Below are positions 26,540 through 37,100 of a stretch of DNA of 64,000 bases, in pieces. Made by a program: the position numbers and the translations under genes. Source of the DNA: an uncultured Eubacteriales bacterium (lineage in GTDB: Bacteria; Bacillota; Clostridia; Christensenellales; Aristaeellaceae); contig CACWXP010000002.1 in assembly GCA_902764875.1 (NCBI GenBank), positions 1 through 64,000 of the forward strand, read 5' to 3'. The notes beneath the pieces were generated by a model that did not search any database, was not told where the DNA came from, and worked only from the letters and a program-made list of their open reading frames with translations. The stretch's first letter is position 1; each line of letters opens with the position of its first letter.

Positions 26540-27811
26540 ATGATCCGTAAGTCCGGCATTCTTCTGACGATCATTGTACTGGCATTTACCTTATGCACAG
26601 GAATGACCGGAACTGTCATGGCAGAAGCGGCTGCCGTTCCTGAAACAGACTACGGTCTGGTTCAATCGGAAGGTATTAGTATTCCTGTCTTTACGGAGGA
26701 AAACATGAGGGTGTTTGATATTCCGGATAACGATGCACTGCGTTTCAGCAAAGAACTGAAGGTCGGGTGGAATCTTGGCAACACTTTTGACGCGCAGGAT
26801 TCAGGGAAAGGTGATCCGAAGCGGGATTATGAAACCTACTGGTGCGGCGCAAAGACATCCAGGGAACTGATTCATGCCCTGAAAGAAGCGGGTTTCAAAC
26901 TGATCCGGATGCCTGTCAGCTGGCATAACCACCTGACGGATGACGATTATACAATTGACGAAACATGGATGAATCGGGTCAGAGAGGTAGCCGGGTGGAT
27001 TGTGGATGAAGGGATGTATGTGATTATCAACATTCATCACGACAATTCGGAATTGTTCCTTTATCCGGATTCGGAACATTACGAACAGTCCGAAAAATAT
27101 GTAACGTCCATCTGGAAACATGTGTCCGAAGCTTTTGCAGATTTCGATGAACACTGCATTTATGAATCCATGAACGAACCGCGGCTGGTAGGCCGGCAGT
27201 ATGAATGGTGGCTGGATGAATCCGCGCCGGAATGCATAGAGGCTGTTGAGTGCATCAATCAGCTGAACCAGAAGTTTGTGGATACGGTACGGGCCGCCGG
27301 CGGAAACAATGCTGACCGTTACCTGCTGGTACCCGGATATTGTGCCAGCCCGGACGGAGCGCTGACCGACATGTTCAGGATTCCGATGGACTCCGCGGAA
27401 AACCGTATTATGATCGAAGTGCATGCCTATACACCGTACAACTATGCCCTGAACATGGGCGATCCGGACAGCAGCTTTGACCTGGACAAAGACAAAACGA
27501 AGCTGCATGAAATCACGGACTTTATGAACAAACTGTACGAAAAATATATCCAAAACGGGATCCCGGTGATTATTGACGAATTCGGTGCACTGCAAAAGAA
27601 TCAGGACGATTTACAGGGAAGAGTCAATTTCGCTGCGTTCTATATTGCTTCCGCCAGCGCCAGAGGGATCACCTGCGTCTGGTGGGACAACCATGCATTC
27701 AACGGAAACGGGGAGAAGTTCGGACTGATCAACCGTAAGACCGTGACATGGAAGTATCCGGATATCGCCCTGGCAATCCTTGAGAACTGTTCGTACAACA
27801 GGACAGAATAA
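26540..27811 (+). CDS. Secreted endo-beta-1,4-glucanase, glycoside hydrolase family 5
   Basis: A 423-residue exported GH5 enzyme that should cut internal beta-1,4 bonds in cellulose, mixed-linkage glucan or related glucans. The GH5 barrel spans about 65-415. The acid/base is Glu213 in SMNEP and the nucleophile Glu347 in IIDEFGA; His166/His167 in NIHHDN and VHAYTPY fit the family. The start at ATG 26540 gives a clean signal peptide (MIRKSG..VMAEA); the ATG at 26477 lies within the promoter. A weak GAAAGG site is nine bases upstream. No cellulose-binding module or dockerin is present. The GH10 gene follows after 66 bases. Confidence 0.95.
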   Translation: MIRKSGILLTIIVLAFTLCTGMTGTVMAEAAAVPETDYGLVQSEGISIPVFTEENMRVFDIPDNDALRFSKELKVGWNLGNTFDAQDSGKGDPKRDYETYWCGAKTSRELIHALKEAGFKLIRMPVSWHNHLTDDDYTIDETWMNRVREVAGWIVDEGMYVIINIHHDNSELFLYPDSEHYEQSEKYVTSIWKHVSEAFADFDEHCIYESMNEPRLVGRQYEWWLDESAPECIEAVECINQLNQKFVDTVRAAGGNNADRYLLVPGYCASPDGALTDMFRIPMDSAENRIMIEVHAYTPYNYALNMGDPDSSFDLDKDKTKLHEITDFMNKLYEKYIQNGIPVIIDEFGALQKNQDDLQGRVNFAAFYIASASARGITCVWWDNHAFNGNGEKFGLINRKTVTWKYPDIALAILENCSYNRTE

Positions 27812-27877
27812 TCCGGTTCCGGGTAAGCTGGAAAACGGAGTAGATCCAATGTAAACAGAATTTGGAGGAGATCGGAA

Positions 27878-29131
27878 ATGAAAAAAATCATCAGTCTGCT
27901 GTTAACCTTCTGCTTTATGGGCTCTATGGTGTTTGCATCCGCAGCCGGTGAAACTGAAACGGCTTTTCAGGAACTCGCCGGGAAAACGTCCGATGAATAT
28001 GAGCCGCTGTATACCTTTGCGGAGCCCTACGGTTTCCGGCTGGGCGGGTGTTTCGGATTTTTTGATATGAGTAACAAAACCTATATGGATTTTCTGGACG
28101 ATCACTTTAACTCCCTGACGTGCACAAATGAAACGAAGGCCTATTCGCTGCTGGATCAGAATGCCTGCAAACGCAGTGAAGACGGGATGCCCCGGATGAA
28201 CTATACGAATGCGGACAAGATGCTTGCCTGGTGCCAGGAGCACGGGAAGGCTGTCCGCGGCCATGTGCTGGTCTGGGATGCCGTGATGCAATATCCCTGG
28301 TTCTTCCATGAAGATTACGATGAAAAGAAACCTTTTGCCGATCCGGAAGTGAACCGGGAACGGCTGGCCAGCTATATTGACCAGGTGATCAGCCACTTTG
28401 AGGAAAAGTTTCCCGGAGTGATCTACTGCTGGGATGTCGTGAACGAGGCAATCGGCGACAGCGCTTCTGACTGGCGGAACGACGATCCGCGGCATATCCG
28501 GATCGTGCGGGACGGGGGACCGAATTTCTTCCAGGCCTACGTGGGAGACGACTATGTTGAATACGCTTTCCTGTGCGCCAGAAATACAGTTGATCGGCTT
28601 GGGGCGGATATTCACCTTTTCTATAATGATTACAACATGTTCATGGATGAAAAACGCACGGCTGCGCTGGCGCTGCTGAAGAGTGTCAATACCTATGCGA
28701 CAGACGAAAACGGTGAACCCCGGAGGCTGGCGGACGGAATCGGGATGCAGGGATATCTGGGAGGTTACGGCGTGCAGGAAGGCTGCCTGGAGGAAAGCCT
28801 GATTACCGGCCTGAAGAAATCCATTGCCATGTATCATGACGCGGGACTGGAAGTCCAGATTACGGAAATGGCGGTGCGGAATTTTGACAAGACCAAGGCC
28901 GAACTTCACGCGGATTTCTACGGCCGTCTTTTCTCCGAAGTCTTCATGCGGGCTAACGAAACAGATCAGGATACCCTGAGTGTGGTCTGCATATGGGGTC
29001 TGGTGGACGCGCCGGAAGGCAAGAAGGATTATGTGTATAAAATGAACAGCCCGTACGGCTGCTTCCTGAACACGAAATACGAAATCAAGACCTGCTTTGA
29101 CAGGGTCTACCATGTTTTGAAGGGCGAATAA
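27878..29131 (+). CDS. Secreted endo-1,4-beta-xylanase, glycoside hydrolase family 10
   Basis: A 417-residue exported xylanase. After the signal peptide (cut near SAA/GE) a single GH10 barrel fills the rest. The acid/base is Glu190 in WDVVNEAI and the nucleophile Glu330 in QITEMAV; RGHVLVWD and CTNETK are further family marks. No carbohydrate-binding module was seen, so it is a compact enzyme. GGAGGAG precedes the ATG. It follows the GH5 gene and precedes an MFS carrier with no terminator between, so the three are probably one transcript. Xylan fragments would be a natural cargo for the adjacent ABC systems. Confidence 0.96.
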   Translation: MKKIISLLLTFCFMGSMVFASAAGETETAFQELAGKTSDEYEPLYTFAEPYGFRLGGCFGFFDMSNKTYMDFLDDHFNSLTCTNETKAYSLLDQNACKRSEDGMPRMNYTNADKMLAWCQEHGKAVRGHVLVWDAVMQYPWFFHEDYDEKKPFADPEVNRERLASYIDQVISHFEEKFPGVIYCWDVVNEAIGDSASDWRNDDPRHIRIVRDGGPNFFQAYVGDDYVEYAFLCARNTVDRLGADIHLFYNDYNMFMDEKRTAALALLKSVNTYATDENGEPRRLADGIGMQGYLGGYGVQEGCLEESLITGLKKSIAMYHDAGLEVQITEMAVRNFDKTKAELHADFYGRLFSEVFMRANETDQDTLSVVCIWGLVDAPEGKKDYVYKMNSPYGCFLNTKYEIKTCFDRVYHVLKGE

Positions 29132-29149
29132 GAGGAATTTGCGGGGTTA

Positions 29150-30355
29150 ATGGATATGAAGAAAAAGATCAGCGCAGTGACATTTCACTACATGATCATT
29201 ACAGGCGGCTTCTGGATGGCATTTTGCGTTGTGACTGCCTATGCCGCGGTGTTTCTGCACGGCGCGGGATATGACGACCAGGAGGTCGGTATAATCCTGG
29301 CCCTCGGCAATGTGGGCGGAGCCGTACTGAGTCCGGTGCTGGGCGCATGGATTTACCGGAACCGTAAGATCCGTCACGCACAGCTGGTTTATGCACTGCT
29401 GGGACTACAGGTTGTTCTGCTGATCATGCTCCGTTTGAATCCGCAGAAAAGTCTCCTGTGCTCGGCATGCTATGTGCTGTATCTGGCATTTATGATGCCG
29501 GTGAACGCGCTGAATCTGGATCTTTGTGTGCGACTGGAACGGGCGAAAGCACCGTTGAATTTCGGCGTTGCCAGATCCATGGGAAGCTTTTCGTTTGTGA
29601 TTCTTTCCACCCTGCTGGGAATCCTGACGGAACAGTTTGGATATCGGATGCTACCGCTGGCGGGACTGGCAGTCATTGTGCTGCAGGGCATTGGAAACCG
29701 GCTGATCGATACGGATCTGAGAAATGCGGAGAGCAGTATCCCGGTCAGCGAAGCGGCTGCGACGGAACGGTCATCCTCTCTGGCGGCCTTTGTCCGGGAA
29801 AACAAGGCTTTCTGCCTGATGCTGTTCGGTACCATACTGATCTATATTGCACACAACACGGACGGAAACTTCCTGATCAATCTGGTTGAAAATGTCGGCG
29901 GCGGACCTGCCATTATGGGATATCTGGCGGCTTTCACCGCAATTGTGGAAGTGCCCGTGATGATGTTTTCCGACCGGTTGCCGAAAAAATGGAGCCGCGT
30001 GCAGTATATCCGGCTGGCTTTTGTTTTCTTCGTGCTGAAGACGCTGGCCTACGCATTGGCACCGAACATTCCGCTGCTGTTCGCAAGCCGGATGCTGCAG
30101 GCGCCCAGCTATGCCCTGTATACGGTGCTGATCGTCGGATATGCGGACGAGGTTGTGGCAAGAAAAGACAGCGCAAAGGCACAGAGTCTGGCTTTCAGCA
30201 TGACCACCATCGGATCGGTGCTGGCCAGCCTGATCGGCGGCAGTATGTTCAAGACGGTCGGCGTGCGGCCGACGATGCTGACCGCGACGGCCTTTGCGGC
30301 GGCGGGCGCCGTGATTGCGATCTGGGCCACGTATTGGAAAAGCAGTAAGAAGTGA
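29150..30355 (+). CDS. MFS-1-like transporter, possibly an oligosaccharide or aromatic-acid carrier
   Basis: A 401-residue protein with about twelve membrane segments in two halves separated by a cytoplasmic loop near 190-215. Motifs LNFGVARSMGSF and the C-terminal ADEVVARKDSAKAQSL resemble the MFS_1_like group (LacY-type and phenylpropionate-permease-like). Two in-frame ATGs at 29150 and 29156 compete; the second is nine bases from GCGGGG, so the protein may be two residues shorter. The location just after the GH5 and GH10 genes suggests import of a product of xylan or glucan breakdown, or release of a side product. Substrate is unknown. Confidence 0.85.
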   Translation: MDMKKKISAVTFHYMIITGGFWMAFCVVTAYAAVFLHGAGYDDQEVGIILALGNVGGAVLSPVLGAWIYRNRKIRHAQLVYALLGLQVVLLIMLRLNPQKSLLCSACYVLYLAFMMPVNALNLDLCVRLERAKAPLNFGVARSMGSFSFVILSTLLGILTEQFGYRMLPLAGLAVIVLQGIGNRLIDTDLRNAESSIPVSEAAATERSSSLAAFVRENKAFCLMLFGTILIYIAHNTDGNFLINLVENVGGGPAIMGYLAAFTAIVEVPVMMFSDRLPKKWSRVQYIRLAFVFFVLKTLAYALAPNIPLLFASRMLQAPSYALYTVLIVGYADEVVARKDSAKAQSLAFSMTTIGSVLASLIGGSMFKTVGVRPTMLTATAFAAAGAVIAIWATYWKSSKK

Positions 30356-30393
30356 CGGGAAGTTCGTTCGGAGGAGAGGACCGGTGACCGAAC

Positions 30394-30428
30394 AAAAACA
30401 GGCTTGCAGTGTTTTGCTGCAAGCCTGC
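30394..30428 (-). terminator. Terminator of the flavodiiron gene (minus strand)
   Basis: Eleven-bp stem CAGGCTTGCAG/CTGCAAGCCTG, read leftward into TTTTTGTT. It may also stop rightward transcription from the MFS gene, though only a short T-rich tail is present on that side. Confidence 0.85.
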
Positions 30429-30442
30429 TTTGGTAAACTGCA

Positions 30443-31606
30443 TTATTTCAGAATTTCTTCGGCCAGGGCGTCGATCTGGGCTATGTTTTCTTCCGTCACG
30501 CCAGAGAGAATTTTGACCTGGGATTCGGTAAACACAGTATCTTTGCAATTCTCCAGGAGTCCTTTCATCACCTTTGCGGCGGTGGGCGCCCAGGATCCGT
30601 TCTCCATCAGACCGACCTTGCGGCCGCGCCAGCCGTGTTCGGAAAGGGTCTGAATGAAAGTGCGCATGAAGGGGAAGATATCTGCATTGTAAGTTGTGGT
30701 TGCCAAGATCACCTTTCCGTAGCGGAAAGCGTCTTCAACGCATTCCGCCAGATCATCCCGGGCCAGATCGCTGACGGCGACCTTGGGGCAGCCCTTTTCC
30801 TTCAGCTTCTCTTCCAGAATCTTCACGGCTTTTTCGGTGTTGCCGTAGACAGAGGTGTAGAAGACGGCGACACCTTCGGTTTCCACGCCGTAGGTGGTCC
30901 AGATATTGTAGAGATTCAGATAATAGGGAAGATCTTCCTTCAGAACCGGGCCGTGCAGAGGACAAATCGTCTGAATGTCCAGAGCTGCGGCCTTTTTCAG
31001 GACCGCCTGCGCCTGGGCACCGTATTTTCCGACAATGCCGAAATAATACCTCCGGGCTTCGCAGGCCCAGCCTTCGGGATCTTCCCGGTCGAGGGCACCG
31101 AACTTGCCGAAGGCATCGGCGGAGAAGAAGACTTTGTCCGTGCTGTCATAGGTCATGAGCACTTCAGGCCAGTGCACCATCGGGGCGGCAATGAAACGCA
31201 GTGCATGGGCACCGAGGGAAAGCTCTGTCCCTTCAGCGGCGACGATCCGACGGTCTTCATACTCGATTCCGTAGAAATTCTTCATCATGGTGAAAGCCTT
31301 GGCGGAGGCAACGATCCTTGCGGCCGGGAACTTTTCCATAAAGAGGCTGATATTGGCGGAATGGTCCGGTTCCATATGCTGGACAATGAGATAATCGGGA
31401 ACACGGCCTTCGAGAGCCTCCTGAAGATTGGCAAGCCATTCTTCACCAAAATGCTGATCCACCGTGTCCATGACGGCGATTTTTTCGTCCAGGATGACAT
31501 AGGAATTATACGCCATGCCCAGGGGGACAATATACTGGCCCTCAAAGAGATCGAGATCGTAGTCGTTGACGCCGATATAACAGATATCCTTTGTTACGTG
31601 ATTCAT
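30443..31606 (-). CDS. fprA: Flavodiiron protein (A-type flavoprotein, oxygen/NO reductase)
   Basis: A 387-residue cytoplasmic enzyme that reduces O2 (or NO) to protect anaerobes. The N-terminal metallo-beta-lactamase-like domain carries the diiron ligands: His77, Glu79, Asp81 and His82 in QHMEPDH, His145 in MVHWPE, Asp164 in SADAFG and His218 in CPLHGP. The flavodoxin domain from about 247 starts VAVFYTSVYGNTEKA and binds FMN. No rubredoxin or other extra domain is fused, so a separate electron donor is needed. AGGAG precedes the ATG. It is a single-gene unit with its own promoter and terminator. Confidence 0.96.
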   Translation of the reverse strand: MNHVTKDICYIGVNDYDLDLFEGQYIVPLGMAYNSYVILDEKIAVMDTVDQHFGEEWLANLQEALEGRVPDYLIVQHMEPDHSANISLFMEKFPAARIVASAKAFTMMKNFYGIEYEDRRIVAAEGTELSLGAHALRFIAAPMVHWPEVLMTYDSTDKVFFSADAFGKFGALDREDPEGWACEARRYYFGIVGKYGAQAQAVLKKAAALDIQTICPLHGPVLKEDLPYYLNLYNIWTTYGVETEGVAVFYTSVYGNTEKAVKILEEKLKEKGCPKVAVSDLARDDLAECVEDAFRYGKVILATTTYNADIFPFMRTFIQTLSEHGWRGRKVGLMENGSWAPTAAKVMKGLLENCKDTVFTESQVKILSGVTEENIAQIDALAEEILK

Positions 31607-31650
31607 GCTCGTTTTGCTCCTGCTTTGTTTTTTTCTGGAAAACCTTCATT

Positions 31651-31679
31651 ATTCTACCATAGAAGTACATCCGGCGCAA
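31651..31679 (-). promoter_or_regulatory. Promoter of the flavodiiron gene
   Basis: On the minus strand TTGCGC, 17 bases, TAGAAT, about 45 bases before the start codon. Confidence 0.6.
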
Positions 31680-31689
31680 GGATCACCCC

Positions 31690-31718
31690 TTGTTTCGGGA
31701 TGGCAAAAGTGGTACAAT
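31690..31718 (+). promoter_or_regulatory. Promoter of the antiporter gene
   Basis: TTGTTT, 17 bases, TACAAT, back to back with the flavodiiron promoter only ten bases away. Confidence 0.6.
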
Positions 31719-31763
31719 GGCCGCCGGTATAATGAATGAAGGAAAGGAAGCCCGACCTGATTT

Positions 31764-33071
31764 ATGCAAGTACTCCTGCTCATCGCAGTGGCCCTGTTCT
31801 CGGGGCTGCTGATGACCCGCCTCTTTGTGAAGTTTCATCTGCCGGACGTAACGGCGTATCTGGTGGCCGGTGTGCTGATCGGCCCCTGCGTACTCGGACG
31901 CTTCGGCTTTGGTTTTCAAACCTTTGAACAGGTTGACTCCCTGTCGCTGATCAGTGACGTTGCCCTTGGCTTCATTGCTTTTGCCATCGGGCACGAATTC
32001 CGGCTTTCCGCCCTGAAACAGACAGGAAGACAGGCAACAATCATCGGCATCCTGCAGGCGGTTGTTGCCACAGCAGTCGTGGATATCGCACTGATTATCT
32101 TCCATTTTCTGCGGCCGGATCTGCTGAGCCTGCCCGTAGCCATTACCCTTGGCGCCATTGCCGCAGCAACGGCGCCGGCTGCCACGCTGATGGTTGTACG
32201 GCAATATAAGGCGAAGGGGCCTGTGACAGATGTACTGCTGCCGGTGGTTGCACTGGACGACGCGGTGGGCCTTGTGATCTTCGCGGTTTCCTTCGGCGTT
32301 GCACAGGCGATGAAAAACGGGAATACGAACATTGCCGCGCTGATTATCGAGCCGTTGGCGGAAGTTGTTCTATCCATCGGATTCGGTGCGCTCAGCGGCG
32401 TGATTCTGACCTGTCTGGAACGGTATTTCCACTCCCGTCGAAACCGGAATTCGCTGATTGTCGGCAGCGTGATTCTCACGGTTGCGGTGAGCCAGCTGAA
32501 GATTCCGGTGGGGCAGTTTACATTTGGCTTTTCCAGCCTGCTGGTCTGCATGATGCTCGGCACGGTGTTCTGCAATTTCTGTCCGCTGAGCGAAGAACTG
32601 ATGGATCGTGCGGACCGCTGGTCCGGACCCGCGATTACGCTGTTTTTTGTACTGAGCGGCTCCGCACTGCAGTTTGATGTATTCGGCGAACCCGCGGTGA
32701 TTCTGATCGGCGTCATCTACATTCTGGCACGATCCATCGGGAAAATGTTCGGCGCCCGCTGGTCCGCGACGCTGGCAAAAAGCCCGGCAACCGTACGAAA
32801 GTATCTGGGAATTACCCTGCTGCCCCAGGCAGGTGTGGCTCTTGGCATGTGTGCGACGGCATACCGCGTCCTGGGCGGAGCGGAGGGCACACTGATCCGG
32901 AACATTGTGCTGTTCGGCGTGCTGATTTATGAGCTTTTCGGTCCGAGCCTGACAAAGATGGCATTGACAAAAGCCGGAGATATTCAGGCGATACCTTCCG
33001 AAGTGAAAGGACGGCGGGAAAAGGAACTGGAGCAGGTGACAAAACCCGTACCGCCGCAATTTGACAAATGA
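31764..33071 (+). CDS. Cation:proton antiporter, CPA2 (NhaS/Kef-like)
   Basis: A 435-residue inner-membrane exchanger with about twelve segments. The ALDDAVGLVIF motif carries the paired Asp expected for ion binding, and PDVTAYLVAGVLIGP is the conserved first-segment loop. No TrkA-N domain follows, so KefB/KefC-like ligand gating is absent; the 30-residue tail is charged. A Shine-Dalgarno AAAGGAAG is 13 bases upstream, longer than usual. It may keep sodium or potassium and pH balance. The DAHP synthase follows after 42 bases with no terminator and may share the transcript. Confidence 0.9.
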   Translation: MQVLLLIAVALFSGLLMTRLFVKFHLPDVTAYLVAGVLIGPCVLGRFGFGFQTFEQVDSLSLISDVALGFIAFAIGHEFRLSALKQTGRQATIIGILQAVVATAVVDIALIIFHFLRPDLLSLPVAITLGAIAAATAPAATLMVVRQYKAKGPVTDVLLPVVALDDAVGLVIFAVSFGVAQAMKNGNTNIAALIIEPLAEVVLSIGFGALSGVILTCLERYFHSRRNRNSLIVGSVILTVAVSQLKIPVGQFTFGFSSLLVCMMLGTVFCNFCPLSEELMDRADRWSGPAITLFFVLSGSALQFDVFGEPAVILIGVIYILARSIGKMFGARWSATLAKSPATVRKYLGITLLPQAGVALGMCATAYRVLGGAEGTLIRNIVLFGVLIYELFGPSLTKMALTKAGDIQAIPSEVKGRREKELEQVTKPVPPQFDK

Positions 33072-33113
33072 CGCAGGTTTGAGATTATTGGATAAAGAAG
33101 GAGATTCACGAAC

Positions 33114-34124
33114 ATGATTATTGCGCTGAAAAGAAACGTACGAGCAGAGGAACAGGAACACCTGATTGAATGGCTGGAGGATCAGGGAGTCCGGACACAT
33201 ATTTCCGAAGGTGAATTTCAGACCATCATCGGTCTGGTTGGCGATACGACCCGGATTGATACGGACCTGATCAGCGGACTGGCGTTTGTGGAAGGCGTGA
33301 CCCGGATTTCGGAACCTTTCAAAAAGGCAAACCGCAAATTCCATCCGGAGGACACGGTTATCCGGGTGCCGGGAAGCACGGCCGCTTTCGGCGGAGGTGC
33401 GTTTCAGCTGATTGCCGGGCCATGCTCCGTGGAATCGGAAGCTCAGGTGGAAACCATTGCAAGGGCCGTGAAGAAAAGCGGCGCCGGTGTTCTGCGGGGC
33501 GGTGCGTTCAAACCCCGCACTTCACCCTACGATTTCCAGGGACTTCATGAGGAAGGCATCCGGATTCTTTCTGAAGTCAAGAAACTGACCGGACTGCCTA
33601 TCATCACGGAAATCATGGACATTGCCCATCTTCCGCTGTTTGAAGACGTGGATATTATCCAGGTCGGTGCACGGAACATGCAAAATTTCGAACTGCTGAA
33701 AGAACTGGGGAAAACCGACAAACCGATCCTGCTCAAACGCGGACTGGCCAACAACATGAAAGAACTGCTGATGAGTGCCGAATACATTATGGCCGGCGGA
33801 AATGAACAGGTCATCCTTTGCGAACGGGGGGTTCGGACCTTTGAAACCTATACACGGAACACGCTGGACCTTTCCGCTGTAGCGGTACTGCATGAACTGA
33901 GCCATCTGCCGGTGGTTGTGGATCCGAGCCATGCAACCGGCGCCGCCAGGTATGTGAAGCCCATGGCGCTGGCGGCGGCAGCATGCGGAGCAGACGGCCT
34001 GATGATTGAGGTGCACAATGATCCGCCGCATGCCCTCTGCGACGGACCGCAGTCACTGACCCCTGAGCAGTTTGACGATGTGGCAAAGGCAGTCGCGAAA
34101 GTGCGGAAAGCCATCATGGAATAA
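33114..34124 (+). CDS. aroF: 3-deoxy-7-phosphoheptulonate synthase (DAHP synthase), type I beta
   Basis: This first enzyme of the shikimate pathway joins phosphoenolpyruvate and erythrose-4-phosphate. The 336-residue protein has an N-terminal ferredoxin-like regulatory domain (about 1-70, [14 protein letters not shown]..) and the catalytic barrel. Catalytic stretches include [29 protein letters not shown] and DPSHATG with metal-binding Cys, His, Glu and Asp positions intact. AAGGAGA lies ten bases before the ATG. It is alone among non-aromatic genes; the N-terminal domain points to feedback control by an aromatic product, as known in this subtype. Confidence 0.95.
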   Translation: MIIALKRNVRAEEQEHLIEWLEDQGVRTHISEGEFQTIIGLVGDTTRIDTDLISGLAFVEGVTRISEPFKKANRKFHPEDTVIRVPGSTAAFGGGAFQLIAGPCSVESEAQVETIARAVKKSGAGVLRGGAFKPRTSPYDFQGLHEEGIRILSEVKKLTGLPIITEIMDIAHLPLFEDVDIIQVGARNMQNFELLKELGKTDKPILLKRGLANNMKELLMSAEYIMAGGNEQVILCERGVRTFETYTRNTLDLSAVAVLHELSHLPVVVDPSHATGAARYVKPMALAAAACGADGLMIEVHNDPPHALCDGPQSLTPEQFDDVAKAVAKVRKAIME

Positions 34125-34131
34125 CAGCGAA

Positions 34132-34170
34132 AAAAAAGCACTGCCGGTTATCGAGAGGCAGTGCTTTTTT
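34132..34170. terminator. Bidirectional terminator between aroF and carB
   Basis: Fourteen-bp stem AAAAAAGCACTGCC/GGCAGTGCTTTTTT with an 11-base loop. The A and T runs on both sides suit the two convergent units. Confidence 0.93.
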
Positions 34171-34181
34171 GCGGGAAAAAA

Positions 34182-37100
34182 TCAGCGGCGCATCCTGTTA
34201 ATATCAACCAGTTCCGTATTCTCAAGAGAGAACCGGGAACCGAGGATATCTGCCAGCGCATTCGCTGTATCCAGAGAGGTCATGCACGGGATTCCCAGGA
34301 ACATGGCCCGGCGGTGGAGCACACGGTAATCTCCGACGGTATCGTCCTTGACGGCACCGGTATAGATGATGTAATTCAATTCTCCGTTTTCCATCAGTGT
34401 AATCATTTCATCACTGATTTTCGGATCGGCGACAGTCTGGACGTGAATCCCCACGGAAGAAATCGCGCGGGCCGTATCCTTGGTGGCATAGACGTGGATG
34501 CCCAAATCGTAACAGCGTTTGGCCATGGCAATGGCATCTGGGAAGTCTTCATCCTCAACGGAAAGCAGCACGCCCATGCGGGAACGGTCCCGGGCGGTGG
34601 GCAGGGAGAAGCCGGCGGCGGAAAGACCCTTGAAAAGCGCTTCGGCCTTGGTGATTCCGATGCCCAGCACTTCTCCGGTGGATTTCATTTCCGGACCGAG
34701 AATTGAGTCCGCGTCGTTCAGCTTTTCAAAGGAGAAGACCGGAACCTTGATGGCACAATAGGGAGGAGCGGGATAGAGTCCGGTGCCGAATCCCAGACCT
34801 TTCAGGGATTCACCAAGCATGACCCGGGAAGCCAGATCCACCATCGGAACGCCGGTGACCTTGGAAATATAGGGAATGGTTCGGGACGCCCGGGGATTCA
34901 CCTCGATGACATAAAGCTCGTTGTCAAAGATCAGATACTGGATATTGACCAGGCCTTGCGTTCCCAGGGCAAGGGCCAGCTTGGTGGAGATATCGCAGAT
35001 TTTTTCCTGAAATCTTTCCGTCAGATTGAAAGGCGGGTAGACGGCAATGGAGTCTCCGCTGTGAACGCCTGCGCGCTCGATGTGCTCCATGATCCCGGGG
35101 ATCAGGACATCCTTTCCGTCGGAGATGACGTCCACTTCCAGTTCAATGCCGGGCAGGTACTGGTCCACGAGCACCGGGTTTTCAATTCCGCCGGACAGAA
35201 TCCGTTTCATGTAGTCCACGGTCTGTTCCCGGGAACGGGAGATGGTCATGTTCTGGCCGCCGATGACATAGGAAGGGCGCAGCAGAACCGGATATCCCAG
35301 TTCATCCGCCGCAGCAACGGCTTCCTCCATCGTACGAACCCCCATGCCGCGGGGGCGGCGGATACCGAACTGTTCGAGCAGTTCGTCGAACCGTTCCCGA
35401 TCTTCAGCGATATCAATGGATTCGGCACTGGTGCCCAGGATACGGATTCCCTGACTGTCGAGGAACTTTGTCAGCTTGATGGCAGTCTGACCGCCGAAAG
35501 CGACCACGACGCCCACAGGCTTTTCAACCTCAATGACATTCATCACATCTTCAGGCGTCAGAGGTTCGAAATAGAGGCGGTCCGCAGTATCATAGTCGGT
35601 GGAGACGGTTTCCGGGTTGTTGTTGATAATGACCACATCATAACCGATCCGGCGGAGGGTCCATACGCAGTGGACGGAAGAATAGTCGAACTCAATGCCC
35701 TGACCGATCCGGATCGGTCCAGAACCGAGAACGATAACAACCGGCCGGCCTGAACGCTTCAGACTCCGCGATTCGCAGGCCTTGTCCGTGCAGGAATAGA
35801 AGTACGGCGTTTCCGCTGCGAATTCCGCACCGCAGGTATCAACCATTTTGTAGCTCATTTTCCATCCGGGGACTTCCTTTGCTCCGGAAATGCGCCTGAT
35901 GGCGGCATCCGGGTAACCCATCTTCTTGAAGATGGCATAGTCTCCGGGCTGCAGACCGTTTTTCTCCGCTTTGATTTCCGCTTCGGCCATAGCGCGGAGA
36001 CGGAACAGGAAGAAACGGTCAATTTTTGTGATCTCAAAGATTTCGTCCACGGTCAGTCCCTGTTTCAGGGCTTCAAAGACCGTGAAAAGGCGGCGGTCGT
36101 CCTGACGGGCAAGGCGGCTGCGGATCGGTTCGTCTGAAAGAGGCAGCGCATTCAGCGTGTCCAGAGAGATTTCTGCGCCGCGGACAGCCTTCATCAGTGC
36201 TTCTTCGAAACACTGGCCGATGGCCATGACCTCGCCGGTGGCTTTCATCTGCGTGCCCAGACGGCGGGAGGAACCGTAGAACTTATCGAAGGGCCATTTC
36301 GGGAATTTTACAACGACATAGTCCACTGTCGGTTCGAAACAGGCGCAGGTTTTTCCGGTGATATCGTTGGCAATTTCATCCAACGCATAACCCAAAGCCA
36401 GACGGGTTGTGATCTTTGCGATCGGATAACCGGTGGCTTTACTGGCCAAAGCGGAGGAACGGCTTACCCGCGGATTGACTTCGATCACAGCGTATTCAAA
36501 AGAATCCGGATTCAGGGCGAACTGGCAATTGCAGCCGCCCACGATGCCTATGGCGCTGATGATATCCAGCGACGCGGAACGGAGCATCTGATATTCCTTG
36601 TCCGAGAGTGTCAGGGCGGGTGCGACAACCACGCTGTCTCCGGTATGAATGCCGACCGGGTCCACGTTTTCCATGGAGCATACGGCGATTACATTTCCCT
36701 GGGCGTCGCGCATGGTTTCGAATTCGATTTCCTTCCATCCGGCAATGCACTTTTCCACCAGAATCTGGGTGATAGGGGAGGCATCCAGCCCCGCCCGGGC
36801 AATCTGGCGCATTTCTTCCTCGTCTGAGGCAATGCCGCCGCCGCTGCCGCCGAGCGTGTAGGCCGGGCGGACGATGACGGGATATCCGATATCCGTTGCT
36901 GCCTTCAGGGCATCTTCCAGATTTTCGGCAATTTCCGAGGGAACGCATGGCTGACCGATTTCCAGCATGGTTTCACGGAATTTCTCGCGGTCTTCGGCTT
37001 TTTCGATCGCACTGATCGGGGAACCCAGCAGGCGAACGCCGAACTCATCCAGCGTGCCGTCACGGCTCAATTGCATGGCAAGGGTCAGACCGGTCTGTCC

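Noticed and set aside
30635..31732. 365-codon plus-strand frame over the flavodiiron gene
   Set aside because: Antisense shadow; the diiron ligands are on the minus-strand frame.
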